Made by a program: the position numbers and the translations under genes. This document shows positions 8,202 through 15,338 of a stretch of DNA of 36,998 nt, piece by piece. Position 1 is the stretch's first letter; each line of letters starts with the position of its first letter. Source of the stretch: Thermoplasmata archaeon (GTDB taxonomy: Archaea > Thermoplasmatota > Thermoplasmata > RBG-16-68-12); assembly GCA_035632695.1 (NCBI GenBank), contig DASQGG010000142.1:1-36998 (forward strand), written 5' to 3'. The notes beneath the pieces were generated by a model, which had not been told where the DNA came from, searched no databases, and worked only from the letters and a program-made list of their open reading frames with translations.

Positions 8202-8505
8202 CGATTCTCGGACGTTTCTCGTCGCCCTGAGGAGGACCTGCCGGTGCGGCTCCTTGTGCGGCGGTCTCGAGGGCCATCGCTCGGGCCTTCTGATACCGCC
8301 CCAGCGTGGACAAGAGCAGGAGACCGCCGAGGAAGAACACGCCCGCGGAGCAGACGAGCCGCCAGGACTCGAGGTCCTGTCCGAAGGGTCCGCTTGGGGT
8401 CAGGTTCGCGGTGAAGTAGAAGATCAGCGCGGTGGCGATGATCCAGAGGCCGAGGACCATGGGCATCCAGATGCCGAGGAGGCTCCGGATGCGATCGCGG
8501 TTCAT
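8194..8505 (-). CDS. Small membrane protein with two transmembrane helices, 103 aa
   Basis: Its ATG at 8505 overlaps the TGA of the upstream NAC gene (ATGA), which fixes the start and implies translational coupling. Hydrophobic helices lie at about residues 12-34 and 49-68, separated by a short polar loop. The C-terminal 30 residues are a charged, Ala/Pro-rich cytoplasmic-looking tail ending RPRIVK. No family is recognised. Coupling to NAC, a chaperone of nascent chains, and position just before the SRP RNA suggest a possible role in membrane-protein biogenesis, but this is context only. Confidence 0.72.
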   Translation of the reverse strand: MNRDRIRSLLGIWMPMVLGLWIIATALIFYFTANLTPSGPFGQDLESWRLVCSAGVFFLGGLLLLSTLGRYQKARAMALETAAQGAAPAGPPQGDEKRPRIVK

Positions 8506-8876
8506 CGGCTCATCAGTCGGATGATGGCTTCCGCGGGCTCGCCGCCGCATTCCTCAAGGGCCTTGCGCGCCTCGTCCTCGGACACGCCCGCCTTCTCCGC
8601 CACGAGGGCGACGTCCTCCTCGGAGATCGTCGAGGCCGCAGGGACCTCGGCCTTCTTCACGTCCGCGCGGTCCCGGACGATGGGCTCGCCGATCACCTGC
8701 CAAATCTTCTGGCCCTGCGCGGTGATCGCGGTGACCGCGGCGCCGCGAATCACGTACTCCTTGTCCGCGGTGCGGATCACGACCTCCTCGACGCCGGCAA
8801 GCTCTTCCTGCTCGATGCCCATGCGCTTCATCGCCTGACGCATCTGCCTGGGATTCACTCGACCGCCGGGAAGCAT
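8502..8876 (-). CDS. nac: Archaeal nascent polypeptide-associated complex protein (alpha-NAC), 124 aa
   Basis: The N-terminus has the archaeal NAC pattern: NPRQMRQAMKRMGI followed by a NAC beta-barrel strand set (about residues 23-66, VEEVVIRTADKEYVIRG...IWQVIGEP). A C-terminal UBA domain lies at about 85-122 (ISEEDVALVAEKAGVSEDEA, then EAIIRLM). The length is usual for archaeal NAC, which forms homodimers at the ribosome exit tunnel and binds emerging chains. A TATA-like CTTTATCC lies at 8915-8908 on the minus strand. It is divergent from ABCE1, another ribosome-associated factor, and translationally coupled to the small membrane protein. Confidence 0.95.
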   Translation of the reverse strand: MLPGGRVNPRQMRQAMKRMGIEQEELAGVEEVVIRTADKEYVIRGAAVTAITAQGQKIWQVIGEPIVRDRADVKKAEVPAASTISEEDVALVAEKAGVSEDEARKALEECGGEPAEAIIRLMSR

Positions 8877-8907
8877 GGGGTCACCACCGTTGGCATGAGC
8901 GGGTCTA

Positions 8908-8915
8908 GGATAAAG
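8908..8915 (-). promoter_or_regulatory. TATA box of the NAC operon
   Basis: CTTTATCC on the minus strand is about 35 nt before the ATG at 8876, giving a leader of roughly 9 nt. It is the only AT-rich element in this part of the divergent region. Confidence 0.5.
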
Positions 8916-8976
8916 GTTCTGCGCTAACGCTCCCAGAAACCCGATGGCGTGCTCGATGCTGCCCGCTCGGCTCCCA

Positions 8977-8986
8977 TTTTAAATAT
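8977..8986 (+). promoter_or_regulatory. TATA box of the ABCE1 gene
   Basis: TTTTAAATAT is centred about 27 nt upstream of the GTG at 9009, the spacing expected for a leaderless archaeal transcript. It supports the choice of the GTG start over the in-frame ATG at 8949. Confidence 0.7.
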
Positions 8987-9008
8987 CTCCGGTCGCTTTG
9001 CAACGACA

Positions 9009-10805
9009 GTGCGCGTCGCCGTCGTGTTCAAAGACCGCTGCCAGCCCAAGCGCTGTCATCTCGAGTGCATCACGTTCTGCCCGCCCCAGCGGACGGGGAC
9101 GGAGGTCATCTGGATCAGTCAGGAAACCGGGAAGGCAGAGATTAGCGAAGAGACATGCATAGCCTGTGGGATATGTACAAAGAAGTGTCCATTTGACGCG
9201 ATTCGTATTATTGGGCTACCCGAGGAGCTCAAGGAGGATCTGGTCCACCAGTACGGCAAGAACGCCTTCCGTCTGTTCCGATTGCCGGTACCCAAGAAGG
9301 GGTCCGTGATCGGTCTGCTCGGGCCCAACGGGATCGGCAAGACGACCACGGTAGGCATTCTGAGCGGCGAGACCGCGCCCAACCTGGGGCACTACCGGCG
9401 GAAGAAGCCCCACTGGGAGGAAGTCCTGGAGTACTTCAAGGGGACCGAGCTCCACGACTACCTCGAGAAAATCTCGACCGGCCAGCTCAGGGCGGCGATC
9501 AAGCCGCAGTACGTGGACCGCTTGAACAAGGTCTACAGCGGCAGGGTGCGCAATCTGCTCACCAAGATCGACACGGGCGATCGGCTCGGCTCCTTGATGG
9601 AACCCCTCGGCTTGCCGAGCTTCATCGACCGGGACATCGGGCAGCTGTCCGGCGGCGAACTCCAGCGCGTGGCGATCGCCGCCACCATGCTCAAGGACGC
9701 GGACGTCTACTTCTTCGACGAGCCCTCCTCCTACCTGGACATCTACCAGCGGCTCCAGGTCGCCAAGGTCATCCAGGGGCTCGCGAAGGAGAAGTACGTT
9801 GTCGTGGTCGAGCATGACCTCGCGGTGCTCGACTTCCTCGCGGAGACCGTCTACCTCATGTACGGGTCCGAGGGCGCCTACGGGATCATCGCGGAGCCGC
9901 GGCCCGTCCGCACTGCAATCAACGTGTACCTGGGCGGCTACATGAAGGAAGAGAACATCCGCTTCCGCGACCGGGAGATCCGCTTTGAGTCCCGGCCGCC
10001 TCGCGGCGACTGGAAGGCGGAGACCCTGGTCTCCTTCGACGGCCTCACGAAGCGCTACGACAACTTCGAGCTCACGGTCCGACCGGGCAAGCTTCGGAAG
10101 GGCGAGGTCGTCGGAGTGGTCGGCCCGAACGCGACCGGCAAGACGACGTTCGTGAAGATGCTGGCCGGCGAGGAGACACCGACGACGGGGGCGGTCCAAG
10201 GCAAGTGGCAGGTCTCCTACAAGCCCCAATACCTGGAGTCCGCCTACGAGGGGACCGTGCGCGAGCTCTTCTTGAACGCGATCGGGAAGAAGACGGAGTC
10301 CGGATATTTCGAAACGGAGATCCTCGAGCCCCTCAAGGTCAGAGGGATGCTCGAACGGGACGTCTCGACCCTCTCCGGCGGGGAGCTGCAGCGCGTCGCG
10401 ATCGCCCTCTGCCTCGGTCGGGACGCGGACATCTACCTGATCGACGAGCCGTCCGCGTACCTCGACTCCAACCAGCGCATGGAGGCCGCGAAGACGATCC
10501 GCCGGATCATGGAGCGCGAGGCGCGGACGGGCCTGATCGTCGACCACGACGTCTACTTCATCGACATGGTCTCCGACAGCATCATGGTCTTCTCGGGCGA
10601 ACCCGGACGCACCGGGGTCGGCGAAGGGCCGTTCCCGATGCGGGAGGGGATGAACCGCTTCCTGAAGATGGTCGGGGTTACGTTCCGGCGGGACGCGGAC
10701 ACGAACCGCCCGCGGATCAACAAGCTCGACTCCCGCCTGGATCGGGAGCAGAAGTCGTCGGGCGAGTACTACTACGCCGTCGAGGAAGCCGCGAACGCCG
10801 CGTAG
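9009..10805 (+). CDS. ABCE1 (Rli1) ribosome-recycling ATPase, 598 aa
   Basis: Start GTG 9009 yields the family N-terminus (RVAVVFKDRCQPKRC). Two [4Fe-4S] clusters are encoded at residues 11-24 (CQPKRCHLECITFC) and 50-60 (CIACGICTKKC). Two ABC ATPase domains follow, with Walker A GPNGIGKT (105-112) and GPNATGKT (372-379), signatures LSGGE at 213-217 and 455-459, and DEPSSYLD and DEPSAYLD Walker B/D-loops. The hinge and C-terminal tail are complete and the length is normal. The protein splits post-termination ribosomes together with aRF1/Pelota. It is monocistronic with a clear leaderless promoter and converges with dihydroorotase. Confidence 0.97.
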   Translation: MRVAVVFKDRCQPKRCHLECITFCPPQRTGTEVIWISQETGKAEISEETCIACGICTKKCPFDAIRIIGLPEELKEDLVHQYGKNAFRLFRLPVPKKGSVIGLLGPNGIGKTTTVGILSGETAPNLGHYRRKKPHWEEVLEYFKGTELHDYLEKISTGQLRAAIKPQYVDRLNKVYSGRVRNLLTKIDTGDRLGSLMEPLGLPSFIDRDIGQLSGGELQRVAIAATMLKDADVYFFDEPSSYLDIYQRLQVAKVIQGLAKEKYVVVVEHDLAVLDFLAETVYLMYGSEGAYGIIAEPRPVRTAINVYLGGYMKEENIRFRDREIRFESRPPRGDWKAETLVSFDGLTKRYDNFELTVRPGKLRKGEVVGVVGPNATGKTTFVKMLAGEETPTTGAVQGKWQVSYKPQYLESAYEGTVRELFLNAIGKKTESGYFETEILEPLKVRGMLERDVSTLSGGELQRVAIALCLGRDADIYLIDEPSAYLDSNQRMEAAKTIRRIMEREARTGLIVDHDVYFIDMVSDSIMVFSGEPGRTGVGEGPFPMREGMNRFLKMVGVTFRRDADTNRPRINKLDSRLDREQKSSGEYYYAVEEAANAA

Positions 10806-10817
10806 GCACTCCCCGGA

Positions 10818-12071
10818 TCACGGTTCGTTCCGCGCGACAGGCCTCCCGTCCTCCTCCGCGATGGGCTCGCCGTCCTCAACGATCCGCTCGCCGCGGAGGT
10901 AGACCGTGCGAGGGAAGACGCCCTCCATCCCCTCAAAGGGGGTCCAGCCGCACTTGTACCGCACGCGTCGGGCCGTGATCCGGGTCACCGTGCGAGCGTC
11001 GACCACGATGAGATCCGCGTCCCGGCCGACCTCGATGCGCCCCTTCGGGATCCCGAGGATCTCCGCGGGCCGCGTCGCCATCGTATCCACGAGCCGCTCC
11101 AGGGAGAGTGCCTCCGAGCGCACCTGCCGCAGGAGGAGCGGGAGGGCCGTGGCGACGCCGGGCAGGCCGGCCGGAGCCTCGTCGAACGGCTCCTCCTTCT
11201 CGTCTCGGGTATGCGGGGCATGGTCGCTCGCGACGACCTCGATGCGGCCGCCGGCGAACGCATCCCAGAGGGTCTTGCGGTCTTCGGGCGACCGGAGGGG
11301 AGGGTTCACCTTTCCGAAAGCCTTGAGCGGTCGCGAGGAGTCGAGGAGCAGGTGGTGGGGCGTCACCTCAGTGGTCACGCCCTCAGGGACGGCGTCGAGC
11401 GCCTCGACGCAGGTGAGGTGCGCGATGTGGACCGTCGCCTCGCCTCGGATCTCCGCCAGCGTTTGAATCGCGCTGACCTCCGATTCCTTCGGCCGAGCCT
11501 GCGAGTGACCGGATAGCGTGGCGGCCTCGCCCGGCCGAAACCGCTTTGCGTCCTCCGCATGCGCGACCACGAGTCGGCGCGCCTCTCCCGCAGAGCGAAC
11601 AACCGCACCGAGGTTGTCTCCAGCGATTTGCAGGTTGCCCGTGCTCTCCGCCATGTAGACCTTGAACGCGGTTGCGGCATCGAGTGCGGCCACCCCTGCA
11701 CCGTCTCGAGGCGCCGCGAAAAGCCCGTAGTCGACGGCCGCGCGAACGCGTAGCCGAGCCCACTTGGCCCGGAGCGCATCCGCGGTGGTCACCGGCGGTC
11801 GCGTGTTCGGCATGTCGATGACCGTCGTCACCCCTCCGATCGCGGCAGACCGCGTGCCGCTCGGGAAGTCGTCCTTCTCCGTGAGGCCGGGGTCGCGGAA
11901 GTGGACATGCATGTCGACGCAACCCGGGAGGATCAGGGCGTCTCCGTGGTCCTCGACGGTGCGGCTCCCGAGGGATTTCCGAATGGCGACAATCGTGCCC
12001 GCGTCGTCTACGCCCAAGTCCAAGGGTTCGACTCGGCCGCGGTAGTACACGCGCCCCCGGATGACCCGCAT
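10818..12071 (-). CDS. pyrC: Dihydroorotase (PyrC, class I), 417 aa
   Basis: The amidohydrolase metal site is complete: HVHFRDPG (His55, His57), a candidate carboxylated lysine in FKVYM (Lys137), His171 in VVAHAED, His218 in VHIAHLT, and Asp283 in ASDHAPH. NTRPP near residue 89 and the closing N/C-terminal beta-sandwich (GRDADLIVVDA) are also typical of archaeal/bacterial class I dihydroorotase. The enzyme cyclises carbamoyl-aspartate to dihydroorotate in pyrimidine synthesis. The start lies 4 nt after the AMMECR1 stop, so the two are one operon. Allantoinase or another cyclic amidohydrolase is the main alternative. Confidence 0.92.
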   Translation of the reverse strand: MRVIRGRVYYRGRVEPLDLGVDDAGTIVAIRKSLGSRTVEDHGDALILPGCVDMHVHFRDPGLTEKDDFPSGTRSAAIGGVTTVIDMPNTRPPVTTADALRAKWARLRVRAAVDYGLFAAPRDGAGVAALDAATAFKVYMAESTGNLQIAGDNLGAVVRSAGEARRLVVAHAEDAKRFRPGEAATLSGHSQARPKESEVSAIQTLAEIRGEATVHIAHLTCVEALDAVPEGVTTEVTPHHLLLDSSRPLKAFGKVNPPLRSPEDRKTLWDAFAGGRIEVVASDHAPHTRDEKEEPFDEAPAGLPGVATALPLLLRQVRSEALSLERLVDTMATRPAEILGIPKGRIEVGRDADLIVVDARTVTRITARRVRYKCGWTPFEGMEGVFPRTVYLRGERIVEDGEPIAEEDGRPVARNEP

Positions 12072-12075
12072 GGCC

Positions 12076-12687
12076 TCAGCTCGGTTTCTGGCGCACGATG
12101 GCTCCGCGGGGCTCGACTTCCTCGAAGATCTCGGTCTGGAATTTCTTCACGCGGGTGGCGTCGTCGAGCCAGGCGTCCGGCAGAAGTCCCGCCTTCATGC
12201 AGCACTCGGAGAGGAATGTCTCCGCGTCCATGTGGTGCTCCGAGGCCACCTGGGGCAGGAAGAGGCCTCGGTAGGCGCCTTGGGCGACCACGATGCCGTC
12301 CTCACCGAGACGGATCTGCTTCGGGAGGTCCCGCTGCTTCTTCACCTCAATGGGCAAAGGCGGCGTGAGGAGGCTGACCTCGACGATCACTTGGGGAAGC
12401 TCCTCCGCCCGAAGCGGCGGGAACCGCGGATCTTCCGCGGCCCCCTCCGCGCTCTTGACGACCGCCTTGAGGAGCGGGAAGAACGGCTCCGGATAGCCGA
12501 TGCACCCGCGCAGCTTCTCGTACGGATCCTCCACGCCGTACCGGCTCAGCGTGACGAAGGCGCCCGCCCGCTCCTCGAACCTCTTGGGGACCACGAAGGA
12601 TCGCATCGCATGGCCCTGGACAAACGCCTCGAGCGCCTCCCGGGCGATCTGGACCGCGAGGACGCCCTCCGAGTCCGTGTACCGCAT
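12076..12687 (-). CDS. AMMECR1-domain protein, 203 aa
   Basis: This is a full-length archaeal AMMECR1 protein. It carries the diagnostic LRGCIG motif (residues 59-64), the GVEDPYEKLRGC context, FPPLRAEELPQVIVEVSLL, and the later GIVVAQGAYRGLFLPQVA segment. The family is widely conserved in archaea and animals, with an unproven biochemical role. In archaea it often sits beside radical-SAM AmmeMemoRadiSam genes, which are absent here. The minus-strand ACGTTAAGGG element at 12720-12711 lies about 28 nt before the ATG, consistent with a leaderless promoter. The downstream partner is dihydroorotase. Confidence 0.93.
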   Translation of the reverse strand: MRYTDSEGVLAVQIAREALEAFVQGHAMRSFVVPKRFEERAGAFVTLSRYGVEDPYEKLRGCIGYPEPFFPLLKAVVKSAEGAAEDPRFPPLRAEELPQVIVEVSLLTPPLPIEVKKQRDLPKQIRLGEDGIVVAQGAYRGLFLPQVASEHHMDAETFLSECCMKAGLLPDAWLDDATRVKKFQTEIFEEVEPRGAIVRQKPS

Positions 12688-12710
12688 GTCCTCGGAAATG
12701 CGGAGTGCGT

Positions 12711-12720
12711 CCCTTAACGT
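12711..12720 (-). promoter_or_regulatory. TATA-like element of the AMMECR1-pyrC operon
   Basis: ACGTTAAGGG on the minus strand is about 28 nt upstream of the ATG at 12687, with no Shine-Dalgarno site between. This fits a leaderless start. Confidence 0.45.
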
Positions 12721-12766
12721 TGTCGCACGACGCCTTCGTGCAAGCCATGGAGGCGCTGCGCAAACC

Positions 12767-12773
12767 TTTTATC
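12767..12773 (+). promoter_or_regulatory. TATA-like element of the CBS/zinc-ribbon gene
   Basis: TTTTATC lies about 35 nt before the GTG at 12805, predicting a leader of under 10 nt. Confidence 0.45.
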
Positions 12774-12804
12774 GGCCTCGACCTGTAAGTCGGATGGCGA
12801 TGCA

Positions 12805-13338
12805 GTGAAGGCCCGTGTGCCCGTCGAGGAGATCATGAGTGCGAGTCCCCTGACGATCCCCGTGGACGCGACGGTCGCGGAGGCGGCCACCGCGATGCGG
12901 GACAAGGAGATCGGGAGCCTCATCGTCCTCGAGAACGGGAGGCCCGCGGGGATCATCACGGAGCGCGACATCGTCACGAAGGTCGCCGCGGAGATGAAGC
13001 CCGCCAACGCGACGAGCGTCCGCGAGGTCATGTCCTCGCCCCTCATCGCGGTCCATCCTCACCAGGAAGTCGCGGAGGCCGCGAAGATCATGGCCGCCCG
13101 GCGAATCCGGCGGCTCCCCGTGATCAAGGAAGGGAAGCTCGTGGGCATGCTTACGGAGAACGACGTGATCCGCGTGTGGCCGCAGCTCATCGAGGTCACG
13201 AGGGAGTGGGACCGGGCCGGTCTGGAATCCCAATTCGCGAAGGGCGTCGAGGGCCACTGCGACGCCTGCGGCGTGTACTCGACCCACCTCGTGTGGGACC
13301 GAGGCTTGCTCGTGTGCCCGGAGTGCATGAGCGGATAA
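12805..13338 (+). CDS. Tandem CBS-domain protein with C-terminal zinc ribbon, 177 aa
   Basis: Two CBS motifs form a Bateman module: residues about 8-63 (VEEIMSASPLTIPVDATV, then LIVLENGRPAGIITERDIV) and 72-125 (VREVMSSPLIAVHPHQEV, then LPVIKEGKLVGMLTENDVI). A C-terminal ribbon follows with CDAC (152-155) and CPEC (171-174). The start is a GTG; the nearby ATG at 12793 is out of frame and stops after four codons. CBS pairs bind adenosine nucleotides and report energy state. The added ribbon suggests binding to nucleic acid or a protein partner. The combination recurs in archaea, but no target is known. Confidence 0.9.
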   Translation: MKARVPVEEIMSASPLTIPVDATVAEAATAMRDKEIGSLIVLENGRPAGIITERDIVTKVAAEMKPANATSVREVMSSPLIAVHPHQEVAEAAKIMAARRIRRLPVIKEGKLVGMLTENDVIRVWPQLIEVTREWDRAGLESQFAKGVEGHCDACGVYSTHLVWDRGLLVCPECMSG

Positions 13339-13351
13339 TCGCCACCGAAGG

Positions 13352-13358
13352 TTTATAG
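13352..13358 (+). promoter_or_regulatory. TATA box of the V4R-Roadblock operon
   Basis: TTTATAG is centred about 28 nt upstream of the GTG at 13383, with no Shine-Dalgarno site, so the transcript is probably leaderless. It is one of the clearest promoters in the window. Confidence 0.7.
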
Positions 13359-13382
13359 ACCGTCCTCCGGCTTTCCGCCGCG

Positions 13383-13790
13383 GTGGCCCGGCTCGTCAAG
13401 ATTTCTCAGGAAGAGCTCGACTCCGTGCGGAAGCTCTACGAGAGTGTGATGTCGTACGCGTGCCACGGCCTCTTCTTCCGCGAGGGCATGGTCTTGGCCG
13501 ACGAGATGGTGAAGTCCCTCTCGCCGAACGCGGACCCCTTGGTGGCGGCGCGGCAGATGATCCTGGACCGGGGCTGGGCCGAGGACGTCCTCTTCACGGC
13601 CGCCGGGGCGCGCGTACAAGGCTCCATCGAGGTCTCGCCCGGATCCGACATGGAGACCTGCCACCGGATCCGCGGGATCCTCTCCAAGGTCCTCGAAGCG
13701 AAGACGAAGCAGCGCGTCCGCCTGAACGAGGTCGAGTGCGTGAGCACGGGCGCGAAAGAGTGCGTGTTCGAGCGGGAGGGAGGCGCGTGA
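13383..13790 (+). CDS. V4R (4-vinyl reductase-type) small-molecule-binding domain protein, 135 aa
   Basis: A single compact domain ends in VECVSTGAKECVFE, the Cys-containing closing motif of V4R domains, where the cysteines may bind metal or a small hydrophobic ligand. The central EVLFTAAGARVQGSIEVSPG-type region fits the same fold. The GTG start is supported by the leaderless promoter. Its last codons overlap the start of the Roadblock/LC7 gene by 4 nt, so the two are translated together. V4R domains act as ligand sensors in bacteria and archaea, and the pairing suggests a two-protein sensory unit. The ligand is not identifiable. Confidence 0.75.
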   Translation: MARLVKISQEELDSVRKLYESVMSYACHGLFFREGMVLADEMVKSLSPNADPLVAARQMILDRGWAEDVLFTAAGARVQGSIEVSPGSDMETCHRIRGILSKVLEAKTKQRVRLNEVECVSTGAKECVFEREGGA

Positions 13791-14143
13791 CGGCCCTGGA
13801 GGAGATGGTCCGCGCCCTGCGCGAGGTGAGCCAGGCCGAGGCCGTCGCCGTGATTAACCGGGATGGGGGCATCGTTGCGGCATCCCTGCCCGACGGCGTC
13901 TCGCCGGAGACCTTCTCGATCATGTGCGCCGCGATCCTGGGCGCGGGCATGACCGCATCCACGGAGTTGCGCCACGCCGCGCCGCACCGGGTCACCCTGG
14001 AGTCCCGGGACTCCACGATCCTCATCGAAGAAATCGGCCGCCGGGCGATGCTCGTCCTCGTCGTATCGCCCGAGCACTCTCCCGAGAGCCTGTCCACGGT
14101 GATTTCGCGCTTCCGCCAGGCCGTGGAAAAGGACCTCGGCTGA
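13787..14143 (+). CDS. Roadblock/LC7-domain protein, 118 aa
   Basis: The GTG at 13787 overlaps the V4R stop (GTGA). The protein matches the Roadblock/LC7 (MglB-like) fold: an N-terminal helix (ALEEMVRALREVSQAEAVAV), a beta-hairpin (INRDGGIVAAS), a central helix (SPETFSIMCAAILGAGMTAS), then strands ending in RRAMLVLVV and a C-terminal helix. These proteins regulate small Ras-like GTPases such as MglA or form scaffolds. No GTPase gene lies in the window, so the partner must be elsewhere or is the V4R protein itself. Confidence 0.88.
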   Translation: MTALEEMVRALREVSQAEAVAVINRDGGIVAASLPDGVSPETFSIMCAAILGAGMTASTELRHAAPHRVTLESRDSTILIEEIGRRAMLVLVVSPEHSPESLSTVISRFRQAVEKDLG

Positions 14144-14190
14144 CCCCGCCGTGCCAAGGATTAAGGCCGCCGTCCCGATGGGCGTGCCGC

Positions 14191-14263
14191 GGGCCCGTGG
14201 TCTAGTGGTCATGACGCGACTCTTACAAAGTCGAGGTCGTCGGTTCGATTCCGACCGGGCCCA
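14191..14263 (+). tRNA. tRNA-Val (anticodon UAC)
   Basis: The cloverleaf is complete. The acceptor stem GGGCCCG pairs with CGGGCCC, with discriminator A at 14263. The D arm is GTCTAGTGGTCATGAC. The anticodon arm CGACT/AGTCG has loop CTTACAA, giving anticodon UAC. The T arm GTCGG/CCGAC has loop TTCGATT. No intron is present and CCA is not fully encoded. An ATTAAG element about 30 nt upstream is a possible box A. Confidence 0.97.
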
Positions 14264-14324
14264 CTGCGCGGCGACCGCCCGTCCGACCCCCGGCTCGAGC
14301 CGTCCATATTGTTCGCACGACAGG

Positions 14325-14354
14325 TTTAACCTAGACCCGACCGCTCGTGGAGGT
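14325..14354 (+). promoter_or_regulatory. Promoter and ribosome binding site of hypC
   Basis: TTTAA at 14325-14329 predicts a transcript start near 14352. GGAGGT at 14349-14354 lies about 11 nt before the ATG. If the transcript starts there, the Shine-Dalgarno site would be right at its 5' end. Confidence 0.45.
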
Positions 14355-14365
14355 CGGGACACGTC

Positions 14366-14593
14366 ATGTGCTTGGGGATTCCAGCGCGGGTCGTTTCCGT
14401 CCGGGGCAAGGAGGCAGTCCTAGACTTACGGGGCAGGGAGGTCGTCGCGGACGCCAGCGCGGTCTCGGTCTCCCCGGGTGATTACGTCGTCACCTATGCC
14501 GGTCTGATCGTCCAGGTGCTCTCCCAAGAGGACGCCGAGGAGACGCTGGCCCTGCTCGAACAGGTCGAGCGGGCTGCGTCCATCGTCCGTTGA
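14366..14593 (+). CDS. hypC: Hydrogenase maturation chaperone HypC, 75 aa
   Basis: The N-terminus MCLGIPARV is the defining HypC/HupF motif, with the essential Cys2 that receives the Fe(CN)2CO unit with HypD and passes it to the large-subunit precursor. The rest (GDYVVTYAGLIVQVLSQEDAEETLALLE) matches the family, and the length is normal. It lies about 1.3 kb upstream of the hydrogenase operon that encodes MvhA and HypA. HypB, HypD, HypE and HypF are not in this window. It converges with the first RAM-domain gene. Confidence 0.96.
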   Translation: MCLGIPARVVSVRGKEAVLDLRGREVVADASAVSVSPGDYVVTYAGLIVQVLSQEDAEETLALLEQVERAASIVR

Positions 14594-14635
14594 ACCCTGG
14601 TGGGGCCGCGCCCGAATCCTTCGCGCCCGCCTCGC

Positions 14636-14866
14636 TCACATCGGCGCTTCAATCATCGTGATTGTCTGGAGTGTGCCCGGGCTCTTTCGGATCCGGTTCC
14701 GGATGACCCTCGCCATGCTGACCGTGTCCGGGGCCTGAAGGGTCAGAATGTAATCGTAGTCCCCGAAGAGGAAATTGATTTCCTCGAGCCCCGGGATGCC
14801 CTGGAAAGCGTCGATCGCCTCCCGTTCCTTGCCCGTGGCGATCTTGACCAGCACGAACGCTCGCAT
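14636..14866 (-). CDS. Stand-alone Lrp/AsnC effector-binding (RAM) domain protein, 76 aa
   Basis: The whole protein is one RAM domain: MRAFVLVKIATGKEREAIDA, then IPGLEEINFLFGDYDYILTLQAPD and MARVIRNRIRKSPG. It lacks the helix-turn-helix of full Lrp regulators. Stand-alone RAM proteins form dimers and higher rings that bind amino acids or other ligands and can pair with a DNA-binding Lrp homologue. A second, diverged copy lies 184 nt upstream on the same strand, so the pair likely arose by duplication. No DNA-binding partner lies nearby. Confidence 0.88.
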   Translation of the reverse strand: MRAFVLVKIATGKEREAIDAFQGIPGLEEINFLFGDYDYILTLQAPDTVSMARVIRNRIRKSPGTLQTITMIEAPM

Positions 14867-15050
14867 CCGCGGCCCCCGCTCGAGACCGGCGAAGGGCTAC
14901 AAAGACGTGATGATGCTTCTGAAAGTACAGACCGTGGGGCGCACCACTCCCCGTTCGGGAGCGAGGGCGATCGCATTCCTCGAGAGTCGCAGATCGTCCC
15001 GTCTGCGGATTTGCAGGCGCATGGTCGCATTGCGGACGAGCTCTGCGTCC

Positions 15051-15338
15051 TCACCAGAGGGGCACGCCTTCTTCGCGCGCTTCGGGGCGGAGGACGGGTG
15101 ATTCCGTGCCCTTCGGTCCTTCGATGAATGTCGCGGTGCGCTCCACGCCGGGGAGATGACGGATGTGGTTCGTCATCACCTTTGCCATCTCCTGGGGAGA
15201 ATCGGCTTCGACCTCCACGAGGTACTCATAGTCATCGAAGAGGTAGAAGACGTGCCGAACCTGCTGGATGGAACCAAGGTTGCTGAAGAACTCCGGTTCT
15301 TTGCCCGCCGACACGTTGAGGAGCACGACACCCCACAT
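15051..15338 (-). CDS. Second stand-alone RAM-domain (Lrp/AsnC effector) protein, 95 aa
   Basis: Residues 1-72 form a RAM domain (VVLLNVSAGKEPEFFSNLG, then QVRHVFYLFDDYEYLVEVEADS and MAKVMTNHIRHLPGVERTATFIE). A C-terminal tail of about 20 residues, rich in charged residues and Pro, is not part of the domain. No DNA-binding domain is present. It is read away from the AT-rich intergenic region that also carries the promoter of the Etf-Hdr-Mvh operon, so it is a natural candidate for sensing a signal relevant to that operon. This is inference from position. Confidence 0.88.
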   Translation of the reverse strand: MWGVVLLNVSAGKEPEFFSNLGSIQQVRHVFYLFDDYEYLVEVEADSPQEMAKVMTNHIRHLPGVERTATFIEGPKGTESPVLRPEAREEGVPLW

